Source of the DNA: Spirosomataceae bacterium TFI 002
GTDB lineage: Bacteria; Bacteroidota; Bacteroidia; Cytophagales; Spirosomataceae
Assembly (NCBI GenBank): GCA_900230115.1
Contig: LT907983.1
Span: 5,316,774 to 5,380,773, forward strand
DNA length: 64,000 nucleotides
Direction: 5' to 3'
The translations under genes and the position numbers were made by a program. Positions 25,905 through 33,212 of the stretch are shown here, piece after piece. Position 1 is the first letter of the stretch, and every line of letters begins with the position of its first letter. The notes beneath the pieces were generated by a model. That model saw only the letters and a list, made by a program, of their open reading frames with translations, made no database searches and had not been told where the DNA came from.

Positions 25905-26162
25905 TTAAATGTTTTTAGATCGCTTGGTGAGCAAATTCGTTACCATTGCAATCAGAGATAATAACACAAAACCAATAAAAAAACCGCCAAAAGTGGTAGT
26001 CGACTGATTGCTAACCTTATCCACCCTTTTACTTTCTAATTCTTTGTTAATTAAATTTTCAATCCACTTAGAAACTGTTAGGTTTTGGTGTGAACTTTTA
26101 CTCACAATCTCTTCCATCATTTCGTCTGAAACCCTAAATGTTATTGATTTATTTTTAGTCAT
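25905..26162 (-). CDS. Ribbon-helix-helix protein with C-terminal membrane helix
   Basis: An 85-aa protein. SITFRVSDEMMEEIVSKSSH and LTVSKWIENLINKEL form a ribbon-helix-helix DNA-binding fold like that of plasmid mobilisation accessory or partition proteins. After a short linker, GGFFIGFVLLSLIAMVTNLL is a clear transmembrane helix. This could tether DNA to the membrane. The palindrome at 25876-25895 lies just past its stop codon and the repeats beyond that; both are candidate binding sites. Confidence 0.75.
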   Translation of the reverse strand: MTKNKSITFRVSDEMMEEIVSKSSHQNLTVSKWIENLINKELESKRVDKVSNQSTTTFGGFFIGFVLLSLIAMVTNLLTKRSKNI

Positions 26163-26256
26163 ATTCTAGTAGGTTAGCTGATTGTAAATATTGTTGCTTT
26201 GGGCTTATACCCACGTGGTATTTTTACTAAATTCTAATTTCAGTCTTGGGTTAAAA

Positions 26257-26535
26257 TTAGGATTCACTTCTTTGGCTTTTAGATCCGAACCTTTCTAGTT
26301 CTTTAAAATCCAAATTCACTTTTTCAACCTTTGCAGCTTTAAGAGCTACTACCCAATTCACCACAAAATCATTCCAGTCAAAATATGGGTACCTCAAAAA
26401 ATCTGTAAAGAAATCCTCTTTTCTTACACGTGCTGGAGATATTTCAAATTCTCTAATTCCAACTTGCTTGTAAACCATTGTTCCATCAAGCAATACTGAC
26501 CATTTCCCACCTTTGAAGGGCTGTTTAATATTCAT
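26257..26535 (-). CDS. Hypothetical protein, 92 aa
   Basis: A 92-aa protein between the HUH Rep gene (12 bp) and the ribbon-helix-helix gene, on the same strand. The sequence (MNIKQPFKGGKWSVLLDGTM, FLRYPYFDWNDFVVNWVVA) matches no family I know. It is likely part of the Rep operon. Confidence 0.65.
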   Translation of the reverse strand: MNIKQPFKGGKWSVLLDGTMVYKQVGIREFEISPARVRKEDFFTDFLRYPYFDWNDFVVNWVVALKAAKVEKVNLDFKELERFGSKSQRSES

Positions 26536-26547
26536 ATAGTCTATTTT

Positions 26548-28407
26548 TTAGTTTTGATAAATTGCTTCGAAAATATTTAGATAATACTGATCGTATTCCA
26601 TTTTGAGTTTTGGAGATCTATTGGCAAGTATTTTACCATGAGGAACTATTTGTGCTTTTCCCTTATCATCCAGCTTGTAACCTAGCTTTTCGCTCATTAA
26701 TGGAATTATGCGACCTTCCATCATTTTAAAGCTGTCACCAACCTTATCAGATATTCTATCAATCAATTCTGCTCCAATATCATTAACAAGACCATTCACA
26801 TAATCCAAAGCTTCTTGATCAACCACCATAGGCTCTGATTTAAGGACTTTAGAATCCTCTTTTCTATTTCCTTCGATACGATATAAAACTTGCTCACTAA
26901 GTACCTTTGTGAAGTATTTAAGCTCATAATGCCGTTTTACTCGTACAACTCGCTCACTTTCACCATCAATGTCTAAACCAATGTGATATTTGCGACCATC
27001 AGGAGACCTATAAAAGACTTTCCCTTCGTCTAATACCAATGAATCCCTGAAAGGCTTGTCAAATTCCTCTACAACCATACTCTGCCTATCTTCGTAATAA
27101 ACAGTACCATCTTTGTCTTCATGAAGGAGCTGCGTTTTCTTTGGAGTGAGTTGCTCAGATGTACCCCAAATTTTACCCTCTATTTTGCGTTCTTCTAAAG
27201 TTGGCCTGTACTCTTCGATATCCAACTGAACCTCGTTTACAGTAACTTCACCAGTTTCTGGATCTACCACCTCTTGACGTTCAAAAAGGCACTTTCTACC
27301 AGTAACAGAATCAGTTTTCAAAAACTGATTTGGCTCTAATGGCTTTTCTGTTCCTTTTTTGGTCACATACTTCACTACGTAGGAAGCTATACTCTTAAGT
27401 CCCTGAACGCCATGGATATCAGTTGTGTTAGGATTTGTCCAGTTGCAAGCTTCACCAATCGCATAGTCTTCTTTTTGCTTCTCTAATGCGATCGCTTTCA
27501 ATACTGCTCTCTTTGGTATTTTACCATTCTTAACAGGTAGTGCCAACCACTTTTTGAGGTATTCAGGGCATTTATCAGGCATTCTTCTTGCCTTTGCTGT
27601 CTCTTCAAAAATCTTAATGAAAGCAGCTATATCTTTATCTAGCTTATAATAGTCAATACTAAAACCATCTTTAAAAAACCTCTTTCTGCCATAGTGATAA
27701 CTAGAAACATAACCACCGAAGCTCTCTACCAATGAGTTCCATTTCTGTCTGATACGCTGCCATGGAATGAATCTGTCACATACAATATGAAAATGAATAT
27801 TACCATTCTTTTGAGCTTCAGCTCTCCAAAAAAAGCACTCAACACCAAAACCTTTCTGCTTTCCCGTATTGATACCAGTTTTGAATACATCTTTGCTTGT
27901 AACTTTCAACCAGCTAAGAAAAGGGTCCAAAACGTATTTCTTTATCGAATAATCACTGTGAGACTGAGCAGAAGGCAATGTCAAGGTTACAAATGTTGGT
28001 AGCACCTGATCTACAATCACCATTTTCTTCTGCTTAGAAAGTTGCAATGCAGTATCAATTGCAGTTAACCACACTTCCAGCCTACGCTTAATCTCACGAG
28101 TTGCACCTGGGCTTAGGTATCCGTTATATGTATTATCGTTTCCGTTTTGATTATTCAGGTTATCAATTCTCTTATCGTTATGGAGTCTTTTGAAAGCACT
28201 ACGATAAACATTCACCTCTACAATGCTGTGAGGTTTCATAATTGCAATCTTTTCTTGCGTACCAAGATCTGAATAACTTCTCTCGCTAACCTCACGATCT
28301 GGTACTATACTCGGTTTCTGCTTTTCAAAATCTGAAATGAAAGTTGCAGGTGACTGAATCATATTCCCGAACAAATCTCTATTTACAGTCTCAATATTAA
28401 ATTTCAT
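26548..28407 (-). CDS. Rolling-circle replication initiator (HUH endonuclease)
   Basis: The ATG at 28407 is chosen (619 aa, MKFNIETVNRDLFGNMIQ); a TTG five codons upstream next to a run of seven Gs is less likely. HUH motifs: motif 1 FVTLTLPSAQ, motif 2 GNIHFHIVCDRFI with the His-hydrophobic-His pair, and motif 3 YVVKYVTKK carrying candidate nicking tyrosines. Enzymes of this kind nick one strand at an origin and start rolling-circle replication in plasmids, ssDNA phages and integrative elements. It probably acts on the repeat region at 25700-25895 or an origin nearby. No phage coat or Zot-type ATPase gene was found. Confidence 0.8.
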   Translation of the reverse strand: MKFNIETVNRDLFGNMIQSPATFISDFEKQKPSIVPDREVSERSYSDLGTQEKIAIMKPHSIVEVNVYRSAFKRLHNDKRIDNLNNQNGNDNTYNGYLSPGATREIKRRLEVWLTAIDTALQLSKQKKMVIVDQVLPTFVTLTLPSAQSHSDYSIKKYVLDPFLSWLKVTSKDVFKTGINTGKQKGFGVECFFWRAEAQKNGNIHFHIVCDRFIPWQRIRQKWNSLVESFGGYVSSYHYGRKRFFKDGFSIDYYKLDKDIAAFIKIFEETAKARRMPDKCPEYLKKWLALPVKNGKIPKRAVLKAIALEKQKEDYAIGEACNWTNPNTTDIHGVQGLKSIASYVVKYVTKKGTEKPLEPNQFLKTDSVTGRKCLFERQEVVDPETGEVTVNEVQLDIEEYRPTLEERKIEGKIWGTSEQLTPKKTQLLHEDKDGTVYYEDRQSMVVEEFDKPFRDSLVLDEGKVFYRSPDGRKYHIGLDIDGESERVVRVKRHYELKYFTKVLSEQVLYRIEGNRKEDSKVLKSEPMVVDQEALDYVNGLVNDIGAELIDRISDKVGDSFKMMEGRIIPLMSEKLGYKLDDKGKAQIVPHGKILANRSPKLKMEYDQYYLNIFEAIYQN

Positions 28408-28591
28408 GTTTTGGGGGGGCAAATGTGCCTTTTAAGTGTTGTAAGCCAGTTTTCGTTTTTTTAGAGGAACCGACGTTAAGATAAACCAATTAAATGTTGG
28501 GGTTTTTCAGGCTTCCCCCTAGTCAAATCAGCTTTCACAATGTTGATTCCCTCAGATTAGGAAAAAAGCATAATGATGACGACTATGTTTT

Positions 28592-28807
28592 TTAGTTTAA
28601 TGGTTTGAGACTTGCAATTAAATCTTCAAGTCGATAGTACACCCGATTTCCAAGACCAACGGCCTTAATCTTACCTGATTTAGTATGATGATGTAGGGTA
28701 CTCAGATTAATTTGAAAGAAATTTGCTGCTTGCTTTCTTGTTAGAAGCTGCATAGGTGGGATTGGCTTATCATTTCGATTCATTCTCTTCTTATTTGGTT
28801 GCAACAA
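28592..28807 (-). CDS. Excisionase-like HTH protein
   Basis: A 71-aa protein with a MerR/HTH_17-type winged helix: LLTRKQAANFFQINLSTLHH and VYYRLEDLIASL. Proteins of this kind act as excisionases or activators in Bacteroidota integrative elements. It is upstream of the Rep gene and downstream of the integrase region, all on the minus strand. The start may lie at an internal Met (residue 9). Confidence 0.8.
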   Translation of the reverse strand: MLQPNKKRMNRNDKPIPPMQLLTRKQAANFFQINLSTLHHHTKSGKIKAVGLGNRVYYRLEDLIASLKPLN

Positions 28808-29025
28808 AGGTAAAGAGAGGGTAAAAGAAGAGGCAATTGCTCTTGTTCTATTTTGGGAACACTAAATAAAATTCAGCCATTCAAGCGTTTATACAGGCAT
28901 TATCAGCGGATATATACCCAAAAATAGTTTTATTAAAAGCAAAAATATGTCTTGAAGTATATTTATCAATATTACTTTGTGAGTTGTTTTATTCAAAAAA
29001 ATCAATAGAAATCAAAAATTGAACT

Positions 29026-29991
29026 CTAATCAAATTCGTCTCTAAATATTTCATTATAAGATCTAAAGAAATGTGGCTCGTATTTTGACGAAGATACTTT
29101 TGATTCAGTTTTTATCTTTGGAAGCTTAGTCGAGTAATGTGACACCAAGAAGTCTAGAAACTCAGCGTTACCAGTCATTTTATAAATCAGATTCATTTTC
29201 TTCATTTTATGGAAATAGTAACTTATTTCTGCAATTGGTGAATCTGAATCAACAGGTAAAAGACATAATTTATCAAATAAGTCATATGCATCTAATGAGG
29301 TAAAAATACGAGGAAAGGGATTCTTGTCTATTAATTCAATCGAAAATGCACTATCCAAGTAATAGTGTGGAGTTAAAATAACTCGTAGGTAGCTTAATGC
29401 TGTTGAATATGTTTTTAACCAAGAAACCAATTTCTCAATATATGTCGTCATAAACGTGCAAAACCTTTTTTGATGATTTCCGATTATAAACTCTTCAAAA
29501 TATTCAACCTTAACCTGATTTGTGTCGTAATTTCTATTTGCAAATGCCACCCACATATTAAAAATATTTAGGTAGGTATTTTTACTATAATAAGCAATTG
29601 AAACCCTTTGATGGTGTCCAAACTGATTCATTGATATTAAATCGGTAGGGTTGAAGTAAGTTTCTCTCCAATTGAATTTAGGTTCTTCTACAAGTCTTAA
29701 TGAGTCTATTTCTTCTTTAGTTACTTCGGAGTTTAATAAAGCATAAAGAAACCCATGCATTCTTTGCAAATCAAACAACACAATAAAACAATGGTCAAGA
29801 TCTTTAATAATTTCATCATCAACATCTTGAAAAGACATCGAGCGATATTCCATTAAACCTTCTTTTTCTTCACTAATTTCTAGATAGTCCTTTAAGTCCT
29901 GTCTCATTACTGAAATTGAAGGAAGGTATTTTAAATTGATAAAATAGCCATTTTTCTTTTGTAGGCTCTCTCTTACATTGAATTCCAGCAT
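29026..29991 (-). CDS. Hypothetical protein, 321 aa, next to the integrase
   Basis: A 321-aa protein rich in aromatic residues and Asp, with no clear membrane segments and no motif I can name. It starts 55 bp downstream of the integrase gene on the same strand. Genes of this position are usually cargo or a recombination partner; no function is proposed. Confidence 0.7.
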   Translation of the reverse strand: MLEFNVRESLQKKNGYFINLKYLPSISVMRQDLKDYLEISEEKEGLMEYRSMSFQDVDDEIIKDLDHCFIVLFDLQRMHGFLYALLNSEVTKEEIDSLRLVEEPKFNWRETYFNPTDLISMNQFGHHQRVSIAYYSKNTYLNIFNMWVAFANRNYDTNQVKVEYFEEFIIGNHQKRFCTFMTTYIEKLVSWLKTYSTALSYLRVILTPHYYLDSAFSIELIDKNPFPRIFTSLDAYDLFDKLCLLPVDSDSPIAEISYYFHKMKKMNLIYKMTGNAEFLDFLVSHYSTKLPKIKTESKVSSSKYEPHFFRSYNEIFRDEFD

Positions 29992-30046
29992 TTCAAAACT
30001 ATTTAATTGTAATTTAATTGAAGAGGTTTTTTAAACTTTATTCACA

Positions 30047-31267
30047 CTATTTTTTTAATTCACTATGTGCCCTTGCCAAGTCGTGCATACTCTCTATGCT
30101 ACTCTTCCCTATATACTTCAAAAACATAGCCTCTGATTTATGACCAGTTTGCTTCATCAATAAGGGCGTAGGCAGTTTTCCATAATAATTGGTACAATAC
30201 GACCTTCGTCCAATATGACTGGTTACTAATTCCCATTTTGGGTAAAATCCATCAATTTTTCTCCCTGATTCCTTAACTATTTTAGTGCCGTATATTACTT
30301 CTGTTAAACCAGCAAGTCTGGCAACTTCCTTTATGTATTCGTTGTATTTTTGAAGACTTATTTTCCTTGGGAAGTTGCCATTATTTAATGATAAAATCTC
30401 ATCGGCTTCTGGCAGTACCAAGACATAAATCGGGTTACCTGATTTCTCTTGATTCATATCTAATAGCTTTTGTCCTTTATTTTCTATTACGTCTTTCAAG
30501 GTACACTTTAACAAGTCACCACCTCTTTGACCGAGATAGCAACTCAATAGAAGCCATTTTTTTGCATTCTCTAAAAATGGTTGATCTAATTGAGTATTTT
30601 TAATTTTAACAATCTCCTCTTCACTCAAGTAAATAATATTTACTTTACCATCCTTTACACCTAAAGAGTCCAACTGCGGACTTGTAGCATACCCATCAAT
30701 TCTAGCATTCCTACAAACAGTTTTAAGAAACTTTATAACTCTATGCTTTGTGGTTTGTCTATATAATTTTTCGTTACTTAAAAACTCCAAAAAGGAGTCT
30801 TGAAAGCTAAGCCCAACATCCGATACTTCATAGGTACTTTTACTCCAATTTTGAAACTCTTCAATCGTGTTCCTTAAATTTATAATTTTTTGTAATCCAC
30901 GCTTTGACAACTCACTTCTTTTAACTCTTATGTAATGTTCAAAATATTCTAAAAGGCCTTCTCCACTTTGAGTGTTCTCATCGGTATGAATGATTTTTTT
31001 TATCCAATTAGAATCAATTTTACCATGATCTATTTGAAGCTTATTGTATTCGTTTAAGATTTTCACCTTAAGACTTTCAAGTTCAAATGCTAGTGCTTTG
31101 GTTTCTGCACTTTTAGTCACTTTTGGTTTTTGTTTTGCCTTACTCCAATTTGATGGATCAACAAACAATCCTGTTTTTGACTTTACATCAATTTTGCCAT
31201 CTTTAAACCTAAGATGAATAGCCGAAGGATTTTTTTCGGATTGAATAAGATAGTTGATTGTTGCCAT
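30047..31267 (-). CDS. Tyrosine recombinase (integrase) of the island
   Basis: A 406-aa protein with the Bacteroidota integrase plan: an N-terminal arm-binding region (YLIQSEKNPSAIHLRFKDGK), a SAM-like core-binding domain and a catalytic domain. Catalytic residues are visible in SCYLGQRGGDLLKC (Arg I), LVTSHIGRRSYCTN (HxxR) and QTGHKSEAMFLKYIG (His, then the nucleophile Tyr). It lies 139 bp from attR (31406) and is the obvious enzyme for insertion into tRNA-Ser. Confidence 0.93.
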   Translation of the reverse strand: MATINYLIQSEKNPSAIHLRFKDGKIDVKSKTGLFVDPSNWSKAKQKPKVTKSAETKALAFELESLKVKILNEYNKLQIDHGKIDSNWIKKIIHTDENTQSGEGLLEYFEHYIRVKRSELSKRGLQKIINLRNTIEEFQNWSKSTYEVSDVGLSFQDSFLEFLSNEKLYRQTTKHRVIKFLKTVCRNARIDGYATSPQLDSLGVKDGKVNIIYLSEEEIVKIKNTQLDQPFLENAKKWLLLSCYLGQRGGDLLKCTLKDVIENKGQKLLDMNQEKSGNPIYVLVLPEADEILSLNNGNFPRKISLQKYNEYIKEVARLAGLTEVIYGTKIVKESGRKIDGFYPKWELVTSHIGRRSYCTNYYGKLPTPLLMKQTGHKSEAMFLKYIGKSSIESMHDLARAHSELKK

Positions 31268-31277
31268 GTTAAATATA

Positions 31278-31330
31278 TTTAGCCCATTTATAGCCCGAAA
31301 CTATGCAATTTAGTCCAATATTATGCAATT
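31278..31330. promoter_or_regulatory. Putative integrase arm sites and promoter region
   Basis: TAGCCC at 31280-31285 and 31291-31296 (11-bp period) matches TAGCCC at 385-390 and 396-401 near the left end with the same period. TATGCAATT follows twice (31302-31310 and 31322-31330). The sites lie just before the integrase start, so they could serve recombination and autoregulation. Inferred. Confidence 0.45.
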
Positions 31331-31405
31331 GCATTCAATTATTATTTTGCCAAAAATGGACTCTAGTGGTTGTATAGGGTGGTTTTTGATTGAATGGGAT
31401 TGCAA

Positions 31406-31430
31406 GGTTCGAATCCCTCTCTCTCTGCAA
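31406..31430 (+). other. attR
   Basis: A 25-bp exact copy of the tRNA-Ser 3' end (306-330), beginning GGTTCGAATCCC. Only this tail is present, not a second tRNA. An IS element begins 3 bp to its right. Confidence 0.9.
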
Positions 31431-31433
31431 AAT

Positions 31434-33157
31434 AAAGAGGCTGTCTCAAAAGGGCAGTCTCTTTTTTATAGATTTTTTTGTAACTTCAGTTATGAAAAAA
31501 GGAGTCAAAAAGAAGCCTGTATTTAAGGATTATGATCCTTATCAGCTATCCCTTCTTCCTCCATCGTTAAATGAATTAATTCCCGAAAATCACGTGGTTC
31601 GATTGGTACAAAGAATCATAGATGAGATAGATATTGATTCATTATTGCAGAAGTATTCTGGAGGCGGAAGTTCATCATTTCATCCACGAATGATGTTAAA
31701 AATTATTATTTACGGCTATATCAGCAATATTTATTCCTCTCGAAAAATAGAAGAAGCCGTCAGTTCAAACATTCACTTCATGTGGCTTGCTGGCATGCAG
31801 CGACCAGACCATAATACAATAAACCGATTTAGAACGGATAGATTGAAGTCGGTATTGAAAGAGGTTTTTGGTCAAGTCGTTTTACTGATGGCAGATCAAG
31901 GACTGGTAGATTTAAAGACGGTTTATGTGGATGGAACCAAAATAGAGGCCAATGCCAATAAATACACTTTTGTATGGGGCAAGTCTATAAAGCGGAATAC
32001 AGAAAGGATAAAAGAACAGCTTAAAGACCTTTGGAACTATGCCGAAAAGGTAGCCTCCGAGGAGATGAAAGATAACTCGCCCACTATTTTTGAAAAGATA
32101 GATTCTCAAAAAGTAGAACAGACTATCGGGCAAATCAATCAAGCCTTAAAAGGCAAAGAAGTAGATCCGAAAGTGAAGCAAAAGCTGAATTATGCAAAGA
32201 ACAATTGGCCAAAGAATCTAAAGAAATACGAAGTTCAGCAAAAGCTGATGGGTGATCGAAACTCCTATTCCAAGACAGATCCAGATGCCACTTTTATGCG
32301 AATGAAAGACGACCACATGCTCAATGGTCAGCTAAAAGCGGGCTACAACTGGCAGATAAGTACTTGTAATCAATGTATTCTAAACTACGACATCTACCAA
32401 TATGCCAACGATGTATATACCTTACCACTCCACCTAGAAACCTTCAAAGAGCTCTATAAAAAATTACCAGAAGAAGTGGTGGCCGATGCCGGCTATGGCT
32501 CGGAAGAAAACTATCAATATTTAGAGAACAATGAACTTGAGGGCTATGTGAAATACAATTACTTCCATAAAGAGCAAAAAGCCAAAGGGAAGATAAAGCC
32601 TGAAGATGCCTTCAAGTCAGAGAACCTGTATTACGATTCGGAGAACGACTTTTTTATCTGTCCGATGGGTCAAAAAATGGAGAAAGTCTATGAAAAAACA
32701 GAGAAAAGAAAATCTGGATACCAACAACAAATAAGCTTTTATCAAGCAAAAAACTGTGACAATTGCCCATTGAAAGGAGCCTGCCACAAAGCCAAAGGAA
32801 ATCGACTTGTCCAAGTCAATCACAATGCAAAAAGATTAAAAGACAAAGCACGACAAAAGCTACTAAGTCCAGAGGGAATAAAACATCGCTCCCAAAGGCC
32901 AGCAGATGTGGAAGCAGTCTTTGGAAACATCAAGCAAAACAAAAACTTCAGAAGATTTATGTTAAGAGGAAAAGAAAAAGTCCTCATCGAAACGGGCTTG
33001 CTCGCCCTTGCACACAATATCCAAAAAATGGCTTCATAAGGGCTATTTCGGCCTCATTTTAAACTCCCCGCACCAAAACCAGAAGAGATTGTCACAAGAA
33101 TTACACTTTTATTCAAAAAAGAAGGCTGACCCACGTTTATAATGAGACAGCCTCTTT
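31434..33157 (+). mobile_element. IS1182-like insertion sequence, copy 1
   Basis: A 1724-bp element bounded by AAAGAGGCTGTCTCA and its exact inverse TGAGACAGCCTCTTT (15-bp inverted repeats). It carries one transposase gene and seems identical to copy 2 at 52560-54283. The left end also forms a hairpin (AAAGAGGCTG and CAGTCTCTTT) that can act as a terminator. I found no clear target-site duplication. It sits 3 bp outside attR. Confidence 0.93.
31492..33039 (+). CDS. IS1182-family transposase, copy 1
   Basis: A 515-aa DDE transposase. The N-terminus PVFKDYDPYQLSLLPPSLNE and ENHVVRLV, the middle TVYVDGTKIEANANKYTF (first Asp of DDE), VVADAGYGSEENYQYL (second Asp) and the C-terminal PADVEAVFGNIKQNKNFRRF (Glu) fit IS1182-like (DUF772/DDE_Tnp_1) enzymes. 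A cysteine cluster NCDNCPLKGACHK precedes the last motif. The start ATG matches copy 2; an upstream in-frame extension across attR is not part of the gene. Confidence 0.93.
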   Translation: MKKGVKKKPVFKDYDPYQLSLLPPSLNELIPENHVVRLVQRIIDEIDIDSLLQKYSGGGSSSFHPRMMLKIIIYGYISNIYSSRKIEEAVSSNIHFMWLAGMQRPDHNTINRFRTDRLKSVLKEVFGQVVLLMADQGLVDLKTVYVDGTKIEANANKYTFVWGKSIKRNTERIKEQLKDLWNYAEKVASEEMKDNSPTIFEKIDSQKVEQTIGQINQALKGKEVDPKVKQKLNYAKNNWPKNLKKYEVQQKLMGDRNSYSKTDPDATFMRMKDDHMLNGQLKAGYNWQISTCNQCILNYDIYQYANDVYTLPLHLETFKELYKKLPEEVVADAGYGSEENYQYLENNELEGYVKYNYFHKEQKAKGKIKPEDAFKSENLYYDSENDFFICPMGQKMEKVYEKTEKRKSGYQQQISFYQAKNCDNCPLKGACHKAKGNRLVQVNHNAKRLKDKARQKLLSPEGIKHRSQRPADVEAVFGNIKQNKNFRRFMLRGKEKVLIETGLLALAHNIQKMAS

Positions 33158-33212
33158 TTGTTTCTAAGCTTATTGGGAATATTCCTCTAGCATGAAGTTT
33201 CTATTGTCTTCT

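Larger units (their letters stand above)
306..31430. mobile_element. Integrative defense island inserted in tRNA-Ser
   Basis: The DNA between two identical 25-bp sequences (306-330, part of tRNA-Ser; 31406-31430) carries a tyrosine recombinase beside the right copy, an excisionase-like HTH gene, an HUH Rep protein and accessory defense genes (CRISPR-Cas type III, type I restriction-modification). This is the standard layout of a site-specific integrated element that preserves the tRNA. No conjugation machinery, coupling protein or phage structural gene is seen, so it is either mobilised by helpers or a degraded or non-conjugative element. Core-type genes begin after the IS element at 31434-33157. 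Confidence 0.88.

Noticed and set aside
31390-31491. N-terminal extension of transposase copy 1
   Set aside because: It crosses attR and the IS end, and copy 2 lacks it; the real start is 31492.
32617-32823. Minus-strand frames inside transposase, cas and other genes
   Set aside because: They are shadows of strongly supported genes on the opposite strand.
31429-33165. Target-site duplications of the IS copies
   Set aside because: Bases flanking both copies do not form direct repeats in any shift I tried.
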